Positions 56,439 through 64,000 of a DNA stretch of 64,000 nucleotides are shown here, piece by piece; positions within the stretch are counted from its first letter, which is position 1, and the number at the start of each line of letters is the position of its first letter. The position numbers were made by a program, and so were the translations under genes. The notes under the pieces were generated by a model. The model saw nothing but the letters and a program-made list of their open reading frames with translations. It was not told where the DNA came from and did not search any database. The stretch spans positions 3,038,001 through 3,102,000 of the forward strand of contig CP109468.1 in assembly GCA_036227345.1 (NCBI GenBank). The letters run 5' to 3'. Origin of the DNA: Streptomyces sp. NBC_01463 (GTDB taxonomy: Bacteria; Actinomycetota; Actinomycetes; Streptomycetales; Streptomycetaceae).

Positions 56439-58277
56439 TCACACATCGCCGTCCCCCGCGCCGCGCGCTCCGGCGCCGACTCCCTGACCGGCCCAGCTGG
56501 GTGTCCGCCCGGCCGGCCGAGGCTCCGGCTCGTCGTCCGGCTCCGGCCACAGGCCGAGGACGTGGGCCTCCGGCGGGGTGGCGAAGGGGCGCGGACCGCC
56601 GTCGTCGTCCGCCACGGGCGGCCTGCGCACCGGTGCCTGCGAGATCAGCTCCAGGTAAATGCCGCGAAATGCCGCGAGGTTCTGTTCGACGGTGAAGAGT
56701 TCGAGCGCTCGGGCGCGCGCCGCGGCTCCCAGGCGCGCACGGCGCTCGGGGTCGCGCAGCAGCGCCAGGCAGGCGTCCGCGAGCGCCCGGGGGTTGCGGG
56801 GCGGTACCACGAGCCCGGTGCCGCCGATCACCTCGACGACCGCGCCGACGTCCGTCGACACCGTGGCCCGGCCGCAGAACATCGCCTCGACCAGGCTGAT
56901 CGGGAAGCCCTCGACCACGCTGGAGAGGACCACCACGCCGCCCGCCGCGTAGGCCTGGGCGAGGTCGGGGATCTCGGCGCCGCCGATGTCCTCGAAGGAG
57001 ACCGGGCTGTCGCCGATCGCGTGTGCGTCCACGGCCTCGTCGGGGAACAGCTGGTCGGCGAGCGCGCGGCAGTGGGCGAGATAGGTGGCACCCTCCGGCC
57101 CCTGCGCCGGCGCACCGATGATCCGCAGCCGGGCGTCGGGTTCGGCCCTGCGCACCTCGGCGAAGGCGTGCAGCAGCCCGATCAGGTCCTTGGCCGGTTC
57201 GATCCGGCCGACCCAGACCAGCGTGTCCGGGCCGCCGTCGTCCTCGCTCTCGCCGAGTGCCGCGAAGCGGCCGGACTCCATGCCGGGGTGGACCGTGCGC
57301 AGCTTGGCGGGTTCGGCGCCGCAGCGCTCCTGCCAGCGGCGGGCGTGGGTGTTGCCGGGGGTGATGAGGGCGGCCTGCCGGTAGACCTCGGTGGCGAGCC
57401 GTCCGTGGAAGTTCGCGAGCAGCGCACGCACCGGCGCACTCACCGGCGTACCCGTCGCCGCGAGGTAGTGCGCCCGCAGCTGCACGGCGTGCTCGGTGAC
57501 CAGCAGCGGCACCCCGAAGAAGCGTTTGGCCAGCAGTCCGGGCAGCGCGGCGGCGCCGCCGGACGCGGCGTGGCAGAGGTCGACGGCACCGAGGCTCTCC
57601 TCGTCGTACCAGTCGAGCGAGAGCGGGCGCAGCGCCCGGTCGAGTTCCGCGGCGAAGGCGAGGAGATCGGGGACGGTGGCGGTCTGAACGGTGCGTCCGG
57701 TGCCGGGCGCCCCGCAGGCCGCCTCCAGAATCCGCAGGGCTGTCTCGGAGCGGAGCGCCGCGGGAAGTCCGCCGTGTTCGCAGGCCAGTTCGGCGAGTCC
57801 GTAGAGGCCTTCGGTGAACTGCGCGTCCGCGATCCGCGGATCCGGGCCGCCGGCCGCCGCGTCCCTGTCCCCGCCCTCCCGGTCCACTTCCCGGCCCAGG
57901 TCCCGCTCCCCGCCCGTCGCACCCGTCACACAGACCGAGGTCGCCAGCGCCGTGAAGTGGGTGACGAAGCGCCGTCGTTCGCGCCGCCCGTACGTCCGCG
58001 CGCCCCCACCGGTCAGCAGCCGTGCGAGCAGCCCCCTGGGGGCGTGCAGGCCGAGGGTGTCCTCGTCGGCGGTCCACAGCGGGGCGGTCCGCACCCGGCT
58101 GACCTGGGGCGGGAGCTGGACCCAGCCCTGCGCCTCCTGCTCGGCGGTACGGCTGAGCGCGAAGAGATCGAACTCGTGCTGCGCGAGCCCGCGCACCAGA
58201 CGGTCGCACCAGAGTCTGGACTCACCGGACGCATACGGATAACCACCGTCGGTGAGCAGTCCGATCCGCACGAGCAC
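56439..58277 (-). CDS. GT4-type glycosyltransferase with DUF3492 domain (PelF-like)
   Basis: A 612-residue cytoplasmic glycosyltransferase. The N-terminal half is the DUF3492 region (IGLLTDGGYPYASGESRLWC, WVQLPPQVSRVRTAPLW), the signature of PelF-type enzymes that polymerise UDP-GalNAc/GlcNAc. The C-terminal half is GT4: HAVQLRAHYLAATGTP, TLVWVGRIEPAKDLIGLLHA, and VVVLSSVVEGFPISLVEAMF with the EGFPISL/E-x7-E pair, then VVPPRNPRALADACL. An acidic, Pro-rich tail ends the protein. It likely synthesises the backbone of a cell-surface polymer in this four-gene locus. The GTG at 58277 starts conserved sequence. It is first in the group and overlaps the alternative start of the membrane gene. Confidence 0.88.
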   Translation of the reverse strand: MLVRIGLLTDGGYPYASGESRLWCDRLVRGLAQHEFDLFALSRTAEQEAQGWVQLPPQVSRVRTAPLWTADEDTLGLHAPRGLLARLLTGGGARTYGRRERRRFVTHFTALATSVCVTGATGGERDLGREVDREGGDRDAAAGGPDPRIADAQFTEGLYGLAELACEHGGLPAALRSETALRILEAACGAPGTGRTVQTATVPDLLAFAAELDRALRPLSLDWYDEESLGAVDLCHAASGGAAALPGLLAKRFFGVPLLVTEHAVQLRAHYLAATGTPVSAPVRALLANFHGRLATEVYRQAALITPGNTHARRWQERCGAEPAKLRTVHPGMESGRFAALGESEDDGGPDTLVWVGRIEPAKDLIGLLHAFAEVRRAEPDARLRIIGAPAQGPEGATYLAHCRALADQLFPDEAVDAHAIGDSPVSFEDIGGAEIPDLAQAYAAGGVVVLSSVVEGFPISLVEAMFCGRATVSTDVGAVVEVIGGTGLVVPPRNPRALADACLALLRDPERRARLGAAARARALELFTVEQNLAAFRGIYLELISQAPVRRPPVADDDGGPRPFATPPEAHVLGLWPEPDDEPEPRPAGRTPSWAGQGVGAGARGAGDGDV

Positions 58278-58351
58278 ACCCCCGATCTCCCTTGTGAGCG
58301 GCCGCCGTTGGATCGGCGACTCGCAGCGGGACGACCGTAAGCGGATACGCC

Positions 58352-58385
58352 GGTGGTGCGACGGACGGTTGTCCGTCGCACCACC
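58352..58385. terminator. Hairpin terminator of the ABC operon
   Basis: Perfect 15-bp arms GGTGGTGCGACGGAC / GTCCGTCGCACCACC with a GGTT loop, about 75 bases after the last ABC transporter gene (minus strand) and before the glycosyltransferase. Confidence 0.85.
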
Positions 58386-58461
58386 GAAAGGGGTGAACCG
58401 TCGTAACTTTCCCGCCCCGGTAGCGTTCCGTCGCGCTATAGAGGCAGTCGATTACGGAGGG

Positions 58462-60054
58462 TCAGGCTGCGGCCAGCTCCCTGCGGGCCGCGCGGCGCAC
58501 CGCCGCGAGCGCCGGATCGAGGGCGGGGACGGCCGCCAGCAGCTGCCGCGTGTAGGGGTCGCGGGGCTCGCCGTACACCTGCTCCACCGGGCCCTCCTCC
58601 ACGATCCGGCCCTGCCGCATGACGGCGACCCGGTCGCTGACCTGGCGTACCACGGCGAGGTCGTGGGCGATGAACACCAGGGCGAGGCCCAGCTCCCGCT
58701 GGAGTTCGGCCAGCAGGGCGGTCACCTGGGCCTGGGTCGTCACGTCGAGCGCGGAGACCGCCTCGTCGCAGACGATGAGCTCGGGTTCGGCGGCCAGCGC
58801 CCGCGCGATCCCGACCCGTTGGCGCTGCCCGCCGCTGAACTCGTGCGGATAGCGGTCGTACTGCTCCGCGTCGAGGCCGACGCGTCCCAGCAGGTCCCCC
58901 ACGCGCGCCCTGATCACGCCCTCGTCGCGCTCCCCGCGCGCCCTCAGCGGGTCGGCCACCGACTCACCGACGGAGCGGCGCGGGTTGAGCGAGGAGACCG
59001 GGTCCTGGAAGACCATCTGGACCCGGGCCGCCCGGCCGATCCGGCCGGAGGTGGGTTCCAGCAGGCCGACGAGCATCCGCCCGAGGGTGGTCTTGCCGCT
59101 GCCGCTCTCGCCGACGATGCCGAGCGTCTCGCCGCGGCGGACCGTGAGGGAGACCCCGTCGACGGCGGCCAGTGCGGACTTCCCGCGCCCGAACACCTGC
59201 CGTACGCCTTCGGCGTCGACCAGCACATCGCCCTCGGCGGCCGCCGTGGCACCGGCCCCGTCGGGGGCCTTCTCCGCCGCCGGGGCGATGCGCGGCACCG
59301 CCGACAGCAGCGCCTTCGTGTACGGCTCGCGGGGCGCGCCGAGCACCTCGGCCACCGGACCGCGCTCCACCGCGCGCCCCGACTGCATGACCAGCACCTC
59401 GTCCACCGACTCGGCGGCCACGCCCACGTCATGGGTGACCAGCAGCAGTCCCATGCCCGTCTCGCGGCGCAGATCGTGCAGCAGGTCGAGGATCTGCGCC
59501 TGGACGGTGACGTCGAGCGCGGTCGTCGGCTCGTCGGCGATCAGCAGTTCGGGTTCGCAGGCCAGCGCCATCGCGATGAGCGCCCGCTGCCGCATCCCGC
59601 CGGAGAACTCGTGCGGCCTGGACCGTGAGCGGCGTACCGCGTCCGGGATCCCGACCCGGTCCAGCACCTCCACGGCCCTGGTCCGCGCGGCCCGCCGGGA
59701 GACGCGGTGGTGGACCCGGTACACCTGGGCGATCTGGTCGCCGACCGCGTAGTACGGGTCCAGCGAGGAGAGCGGGTCCTGGAAGACCATGGCGGCCTTC
59801 GCCCCGCGCAGCCCGCGCAGTTCGGCGTCCGCCGCGGCCTGGACGTCCACGCCGGCGACCCGGATCGAGCCGCCGACCTTCGCGCCGGTCCCGCGGTGCA
59901 GCCCGAGCAGGGCGTAGGCGGAGGCGCTCTTGCCGGAGCCGGACTCGCCGACGACTCCGAGCGCGCCGCCCGCCTCCAGCGAGAAGGACAGTCCGCGCAC
60001 CGCGTGCACGTCGCCGAACGAGATCGAGAGATCGGTGACCTCGACGAGACTCAT
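58462..60054 (-). CDS. Oligopeptide ABC transporter ATPase, two fused nucleotide-binding domains
   Basis: A 530-residue protein with two complete ABC ATPase modules (DppD-like then DppF-like). First module: Walker A GVVGESGSGKSASAYA, signature FSGGMRQRALIAMAL, Walker B ELLIADEPTTALDV. Second module: Walker A GIVGESGSGKTTLGRM, signature FSGGQRQRVGIARAL, Walker B ELIVCDEAVSALDV. Each has an H-loop (LLVTHDVGVAAES, VFIAHDLAVVRQV). The modules end with the oligopeptide-transporter C-terminal extension (YTKALLSAVPRI, YTRQLLAAVPAL). In most systems the two are separate genes. It powers uptake of a peptide-like solute. The ATG overlaps the preceding permease stop (ATGA). Confidence 0.95.
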   Translation of the reverse strand: MSLVEVTDLSISFGDVHAVRGLSFSLEAGGALGVVGESGSGKSASAYALLGLHRGTGAKVGGSIRVAGVDVQAAADAELRGLRGAKAAMVFQDPLSSLDPYYAVGDQIAQVYRVHHRVSRRAARTRAVEVLDRVGIPDAVRRSRSRPHEFSGGMRQRALIAMALACEPELLIADEPTTALDVTVQAQILDLLHDLRRETGMGLLLVTHDVGVAAESVDEVLVMQSGRAVERGPVAEVLGAPREPYTKALLSAVPRIAPAAEKAPDGAGATAAAEGDVLVDAEGVRQVFGRGKSALAAVDGVSLTVRRGETLGIVGESGSGKTTLGRMLVGLLEPTSGRIGRAARVQMVFQDPVSSLNPRRSVGESVADPLRARGERDEGVIRARVGDLLGRVGLDAEQYDRYPHEFSGGQRQRVGIARALAAEPELIVCDEAVSALDVTTQAQVTALLAELQRELGLALVFIAHDLAVVRQVSDRVAVMRQGRIVEEGPVEQVYGEPRDPYTRQLLAAVPALDPALAAVRRAARRELAAA

Positions 60055-61040
60055 GACAGCACCACCCGTCGGTCGGCCATCGCCTGGAGGACGTCCGCGA
60101 CGGCATTGGCAAGGACGACGAAGAACCCGGTGACGAGCACCAGTCCGACGACGACCGGGAGGTCCACCTGCTTGACGGCCTCGACGAGTTCGCGCCCGAC
60201 GCCCGGAATCCCGAAGAGGGACTCGGTGAGCACGGCACCGCCGAACATCGAGCCGATGTCGAGTGCGCCGAGCGCGATCACCGGCGCGAGCGCCCCGCGC
60301 AGGGCGTGCCGTCCGACGATCGTGCGCTCACTGACCCCGTACGCCCTGAAGGTGCGGACATGGTCCTCGGCCAGCGTCTCCAGCATCGAGGCCCGGGTCA
60401 TCCGGGCGTACGGGGCGGCGGAGACGAGCGCGAGCGAGATCCAGGGCAGCAGCAGGTTCCAGGCCCACTGTTCCGGGTTCTCGGTCAGGGGGACGTAGTC
60501 CGGGAACGGCAGGATCTGGAGCGCCGTGACGCAGATGATGATCAGCAGCAGGCCGATCACGAAGACGGGCGTCGCCATGCCGGCCAGGGTGATCCAGGTG
60601 AGGACGCGCTCGGTGGCGCGGCCGCGCCGCCACACCGAGAGGAGTCCGGTGCCGACGCCCAGCAGCATCCACAGCACGAAAGCGCCGACGGCGAGCGAGG
60701 CGGTGGCGGGCAGCTTGGCGACGATCAGCTGGGTGACCTGCTGGCCGCTCTGGTACGAGAGTCCCAGGCACGGGGCCTGGCAGTGCACCACTCCGGTACC
60801 GGTGGAGTAGTCGCGTCCGGCGACCAGGGCCTGGAGGAAGTGCGCGTACTGCACGTACACCGGGTCGCCGAGGTGCAGTTGCTCGCTGACCTGGGCGACC
60901 TGCGCGGGCGAGCAGCGCGGTCCGCAGGCGATCTGCGCGACGTCGCCCGGTGCCACGTAGAACGCGGCGTAGACGACGACGCTGAGGGCGAGCAGGACGA
61001 AGAACGCCCCGCCGAGGCGGCGCAGCAGGAACAAGCTCAT
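60051..61040 (-). CDS. Peptide ABC transporter permease, DppB type
   Basis: A 329-residue integral membrane permease. It starts with FLLRRLGGAFFVLLALSVVV (first helix), has a large periplasmic-type loop with two Cys pairs (IACGPRCSPAQ and HCQAPCLGLS) that is longer than usual, and then five more helices. The EAA-type loop facing the ATPase is around RMTRASMLETLAEDHVRTFR, with YGVSERTIVGRHALRGAL matching the binding-protein-dependent permease signature. It forms the channel with the DppC-type subunit. Its start and end overlap both neighbouring genes by four bases, so the whole operon is translationally coupled. Confidence 0.92.
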   Translation of the reverse strand: MSLFLLRRLGGAFFVLLALSVVVYAAFYVAPGDVAQIACGPRCSPAQVAQVSEQLHLGDPVYVQYAHFLQALVAGRDYSTGTGVVHCQAPCLGLSYQSGQQVTQLIVAKLPATASLAVGAFVLWMLLGVGTGLLSVWRRGRATERVLTWITLAGMATPVFVIGLLLIIICVTALQILPFPDYVPLTENPEQWAWNLLLPWISLALVSAAPYARMTRASMLETLAEDHVRTFRAYGVSERTIVGRHALRGALAPVIALGALDIGSMFGGAVLTESLFGIPGVGRELVEAVKQVDLPVVVGLVLVTGFFVVLANAVADVLQAMADRRVVLS

Positions 61041-62020
61041 GCTCCGGCCTCCTTCTTGCGCCCGGTGCCGATCCGCAGCCGGGAGGCGGCGCGCGGGTCG
61101 AGCGCGGTGCGCACACCCTCGCCGAGGACGGTGAGGGCGAGCACGGTGACGAAGAGCAGCAGCGCCGGGATCAGCAGGTAGGTGGGCGCGGCCTGGTACC
61201 AGGTGTCGGCGTCGCTGAGCATCTGTCCCCAGGACGGTGTCGGAGGCTTGATGCCGACGCCGAGGAAGGACAGGGCCGCCTCGACGACGATGTTGCCGGG
61301 GAAGAGCAGGACGGCGTACGTGATCACGGGCGCGGCCAGCGAGGGCAGCAGTTCGCGGCGGGCGATCTGCCAGGAGCTCCAGCCGCTGAGCCGGGCGGCC
61401 GCGACGTGGTCGCGCGACTTCAGGGAGAGGGTCTGGGCGCGGACGATCTTCGAGATGCCGGACCAGCCGACCAGGCCGACGATCACGGCGATGAGGACCG
61501 GGCGGGGGAAGCCGGCCGGGACGACGGCGAGCGCGCCGAGCGCGATCACCATGACCGGCAGGGCGACGACGACGTCGGTGACCCGGCTGAGCGCCTGGTC
61601 GACGAAGCGGTTGCCGAGCCCGGCGGAGAGGCCGACGACGACGCCGATGGCCACCTGGAGCAGGGTCGCGCCGAGCGCGACGCCGAGCGAGACGCGGGCG
61701 CCGTAGACGACGCGCGCGAAGAGGTCGCGTCCGGTGAGCGGTTCGACGCCGAGCCAGTGCTCGGCGCTGATTCCGCCGAAGGACCCGACCGGGACGCCGC
61801 CGGTGGCGGAGTCGACGAGACCGGGGTGGTACGTGGTGGGGTTCTGGCCCTCGATGCCCGTGAGCAGGGGCGCGGCGAGCGCGGCGAGGACCAGCAGAGC
61901 GACGATGCCGGCCGCCACGAGGGCGGCACGGCGGGCGCGCAGCCGGCGCCAGAACGGATGGGCCCCGGAGGCGGGGGCCGCGACGGCCCCCGCCTCCTTG
62001 ACCAGCAGTGCCTCGGCCAT
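61037..62020 (-). CDS. Peptide ABC transporter permease, DppC type
   Basis: A 327-residue integral membrane permease. An N-terminal cytoplasmic segment leads to the first helix (AALVAAGIVALLVLAALAAPL), followed by a long loop with HWLGVEPLTGRDLFARVVYG, the classic OppC-family signature, and five more helices. The EAA-like coupling loop is near RDHVAAARLSGWSSWQIARR. It pairs with the DppB-type subunit. It begins two bases after the stop of the binding-protein gene. The C-terminal tail (LRIGTGRKKEAGA) is basic. It is the second gene of a four-gene operon. Confidence 0.92.
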   Translation of the reverse strand: MAEALLVKEAGAVAAPASGAHPFWRRLRARRAALVAAGIVALLVLAALAAPLLTGIEGQNPTTYHPGLVDSATGGVPVGSFGGISAEHWLGVEPLTGRDLFARVVYGARVSLGVALGATLLQVAIGVVVGLSAGLGNRFVDQALSRVTDVVVALPVMVIALGALAVVPAGFPRPVLIAVIVGLVGWSGISKIVRAQTLSLKSRDHVAAARLSGWSSWQIARRELLPSLAAPVITYAVLLFPGNIVVEAALSFLGVGIKPPTPSWGQMLSDADTWYQAAPTYLLIPALLLFVTVLALTVLGEGVRTALDPRAASRLRIGTGRKKEAGA

Positions 62021-62022
62021 GG

Positions 62023-63750
62023 TTACTTGACCGCGACCTGCGAGATGTCGAGGACGCCGGTCCAGTCGCTGATGACGACGTTCTTGACGGACTCGCCGTA
62101 CAGGCGCTTGTAGACCGGGTGGAACAGCGGCACGGTCAGCGCCTGCTCACCGACCTTCTTGTCGAGCGCGCCCCAGCGCTTGGCGGCGGCGCTCAGGTCG
62201 GTCAGCTTGTTGATCTCGTCGATCTCCTTGTTGACCGCGGGGTCGTTCAGCTGCGAGGCGTTGAAGTTGTACCCGGACTTGACGATCTGGCGTCCGTCGA
62301 AGATCGGGGCGAAGAACGGACCGCCGGAGGGCCAGTCGGCACCCCAGCCGCCGAGGAAGAAGCCCGGCTCGGTCTTCACGTTGTAGATCGTGTCCGAGTA
62401 GGCGTTGGACTCCAGGCCGCGGAGCTTGACGGTGATGCCGGCCTTCCTGAGCGCCTCCTGCAGTGCGGTGGCGATCTCCGGGCTGGTCTCGAAGTTCTTG
62501 TCGTTGTTGTGCGTGAGGGTGACGGTCAGCCCCTTGGGGTAACCGGCCTCCTTCAGCAGTTCCCTGGCCTTGGCCGCGTTGCCGCCCTTGCCGGCCGGGA
62601 AGGCGTCGTACGGCGTGTAGCCGAAGGAGGCCTGGTCGGGCAGGAAGGTGGTGGCGGGCTCGGCGAGCGAGGAGCCGCCCGCGGCGTTGACCACGGAGGT
62701 GCGGTCGACGGCGTACGAGATGGCCTGGCGGACCTTCGGGTTGTCGAACGGCTTCACCTTCGGGTTGAAGGCGATGTAGTTCGTGTAGCCGAAGTGGCCG
62801 GTGCCGACGCGGGCGGCGAGCTTCTTGTCGCCGCTGACCTTGGCGAGTTCGGCCGGGCCGAGGTTGGTGTCGGTGGTGACGGCCGCGGCGTCGGTGCCCT
62901 GGGAGGCGGACAGCCGCTGGTTGATGACGGCGGAGTCGAGCCCGGAGCGGACGTCGATCCGGTCGGGGTAGGCCTTGCGCTCCTCGTCGGTCGAGGCCGA
63001 CCAGTGCGGGTTGCGCTCCAGGGTGAGGCGCTCGCCGTCGCCCTCGTTCTTGACGACCTTGTACGGGCCGGAGGAGAGCGGGTGCTCCTCGTACTTCGTA
63101 CCGGTGTCCTTGGCCTTCGGAACCGGGGTGGTCTGGGTCTGGGTGGCCAGGTAGGGGAATTCGCCCTCGGGCTTGTTCAGGTGGAAGACGATGGTCTTCG
63201 CGTCGGGCGTCTCGATCGAGGCGAGGCCCTTCTTGTCCTTGTACGGGCCCTGGTAGTCGGCCCCGCCGATCAGCCAGTCGCGCAGGTAGGGCGCGCCGCC
63301 GGAGAGCTCGGCCGCGAAGGAGCGCTCGATGCCGTACTTGATGTCGGCGCTGGTGATGGCGCTGCCGTCCTCGTACTTGAGGCCGTCCTTGAGCGTGTAC
63401 GTCCAGACCGTGGCGTCCTTGCTGGGCGTGCCCAGGTCGGTCGCGAGGTCGGGGACCACCTTCGAGCCCGCGGCACCGTTCTCCCGGTTGCGGGTGGTGA
63501 GGGTGCGGAAGACGAGGGAGGGGACGTTGCCGCCGCCCGAGGTGTAGAGCCGCGCGGGGTCGAAGTCCTCCTGCGGGCGGCTGTTGAGGACGGTGAGCGT
63601 GCCGCCCTTCTTGGGGGCGCCCGCCGCGCCGGAGGTGTCGTCGCTGCCCTTGCTGCTGTCCTCGGGGCCGCAGGCCGCGGCTCCCGCGGCCACGACGAGT
63701 ACTGCGGCGGCCGCTGCCACGCGGCGCGATATGACGGACGGTTGACGCAT
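62023..63750 (-). CDS. Solute-binding lipoprotein of the peptide ABC transporter (SBP_bac_5)
   Basis: A 575-residue extracellular family-5 solute-binding protein. The N-terminus is a lipoprotein signal peptide (VISRRVAAAAAVLVVAAGAAAC), so it is tethered to the outer membrane face by the Cys at about residue 27. The family core shows GGTLTVLNSRPQEDFDPARL, WTYTLKDGLKYEDGSAITSA and DIKYGIERSFA near the start, then YNFNASQLNDPAVNKEIDEI near the end. It captures an oligopeptide or similar solute (the ligand cannot be read) and delivers it to the two permeases. It is the first gene of the operon; the 230 bp upstream hold a hairpin and the end of a possible leader peptide. Confidence 0.93.
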   Translation of the reverse strand: MRQPSVISRRVAAAAAVLVVAAGAAACGPEDSSKGSDDTSGAAGAPKKGGTLTVLNSRPQEDFDPARLYTSGGGNVPSLVFRTLTTRNRENGAAGSKVVPDLATDLGTPSKDATVWTYTLKDGLKYEDGSAITSADIKYGIERSFAAELSGGAPYLRDWLIGGADYQGPYKDKKGLASIETPDAKTIVFHLNKPEGEFPYLATQTQTTPVPKAKDTGTKYEEHPLSSGPYKVVKNEGDGERLTLERNPHWSASTDEERKAYPDRIDVRSGLDSAVINQRLSASQGTDAAAVTTDTNLGPAELAKVSGDKKLAARVGTGHFGYTNYIAFNPKVKPFDNPKVRQAISYAVDRTSVVNAAGGSSLAEPATTFLPDQASFGYTPYDAFPAGKGGNAAKARELLKEAGYPKGLTVTLTHNNDKNFETSPEIATALQEALRKAGITVKLRGLESNAYSDTIYNVKTEPGFFLGGWGADWPSGGPFFAPIFDGRQIVKSGYNFNASQLNDPAVNKEIDEINKLTDLSAAAKRWGALDKKVGEQALTVPLFHPVYKRLYGESVKNVVISDWTGVLDISQVAVK

Positions 63751-63876
63751 CGGAAGGTGACCTCTCGGAGTACTGCCTGGATGAAGGAAACAGCGAGTGA
63801 TTCCGTGCAGGCGGCGACGAGGGACCTGAGCGCGCTACCGGTCGGGACAGGGGTGAAGGTGACCGGAACACTGGAG

Positions 63877-63915
63877 CTGCCGCGCCTGCGGACGGAGTAC
63901 GCCCGGGCGCGGCAG
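63877..63915 (-). promoter_or_regulatory. Hairpin upstream of the ABC operon (possible attenuator)
   Basis: Perfect 10-bp arms CTGCCGCGCC / GGCGCGGCAG with a 19-base loop, 127 bases before the binding-protein gene. It lacks an obvious U-rich run, so an attenuator role is only suggested by its position after the leader-peptide-like end at 63980-64000. Confidence 0.4.
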
Positions 63916-63979
63916 TCGGGGAGGAACGGTCCGGGCCATCAGGGCTCGGACGGGGGGCCGACGCGCACTCGGGCAGGCG

Positions 63980-64000
63980 TCAGCAACAGTCGACGTCGGC
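63980..64000 (-). CDS. Possible end of a Cys-Cys leader peptide (partial)
   Basis: On the minus strand the last bases read as GCC GAC GTC GAC TGT TGC TGA, that is Ala-Asp-Val-Asp-Cys-Cys-stop. Short actinobacterial leader peptides that end with or contain Cys pairs lie before sulfur-related and ABC transporter operons and allow cysteine-dependent attenuation (family knowledge). The start is outside the window, so length and reading frame cannot be confirmed. If real, the peptide would sit 229 bases before the solute-binding-protein gene. Confidence 0.35.
   Translation of the reverse strand, partial: ADVDCC

Noticed and set aside
1..64000. Search for insertion sequences, integrases, tRNA genes and attachment sites that would explain the cluster insertion
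   Set aside because: None was seen by eye on either strand; the flanking TAP paralogues are the only structural clue.

Overview
The window looks like the chromosomal core of a Streptomyces (or close relative). GC is very high, third codon positions are almost all G or C, GTG starts are common, and the gene content is actinobacterial: a WblC/WhiB7 regulator, a mycoredoxin, UvrD2 with a tetracysteine motif, an AdnAB-like helicase-nuclease pair, DUF574 methyltransferase and SARP regulator. No tRNA, rRNA, CRISPR array or insertion sequence was seen. From memory, the order YlbL - zincin_2 - ABC1 kinase - whiB7 - uvrD2 - mrx - nudC - adnB - adnA - ATL - moeZ matches the Mycobacterium tuberculosis Rv3194c-Rv3206c neighbourhood, so most of the first 33 kb plus moeZ is an old conserved actinobacterial block.

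Layout. 1-8.8 kb: end of a YlbL/Lon-like protease gene, moaE, an epimerase, a zincin_2 protein with a NUDIX gene, three tandem AIM24 genes (one fused to TerD) and a YgjP-type metallopeptidase. 9-13.6 kb: a ThiF-like protein, an ABC1 kinase, two small proteins, and wblC behind a long leader with an upstream ORF and an intrinsic terminator (an attenuator) and a WhiB7-type A-rich promoter. 13.6-29 kb: redox and DNA-repair genes (uvrD2, mrx, a hydrolase/decarboxylase fusion, nudC, an M20 dipeptidase, adnB, a methyltransferase lodged between adnB and adnA, ATL). 29-33.5 kb: an MprF-like flippase with a kinase-like domain and a TAP-family lipoprotein hydrolase.

33.6-50 kb is an unfamiliar specialised-metabolite cluster. 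It has ACP, ketosynthase and a Cys-less KS partner (CLF-like) with a flavin oxidoreductase and an alpha/beta hydrolase on the plus strand. A minus-strand operon carries a CerJ/DpsC-like KSIII, UbiX, UbiD, FabG ketoreductase, Sfp-type phosphopantetheinyl transferase and a 73-residue protein. A second KSIII, two related SnoaL/NTF2 proteins (one at each edge), a SARP activator, an ECF-like sigma factor, a DHA2 exporter and a TetR repressor complete it. Inferred logic: Sfp primes the ACP, KS/CLF and FabG build a beta-hydroxy or unsaturated acyl chain, the flavoprotein oxidises it, UbiX makes prenylated FMN for UbiD to decarboxylate an unsaturated acid, and the KSIII proteins start the chain or transfer acyl groups. 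The cluster lies exactly between two paralogous TAP lipoprotein genes, which suggests insertion into a tandem pair.

51.6-58.3 kb: moeZ, then a four-gene locus (DUF3492/PelF-like glycosyltransferase, polytopic membrane protein, epimerase, spherulin-4 family protein) that suggests an amino-sugar exopolysaccharide. 58.4-64 kb: a four-gene oligopeptide-type ABC transporter operon, preceded by what may be the end of a Cys-Cys leader peptide and an attenuator hairpin. Strong inverted repeats mark many operon ends.
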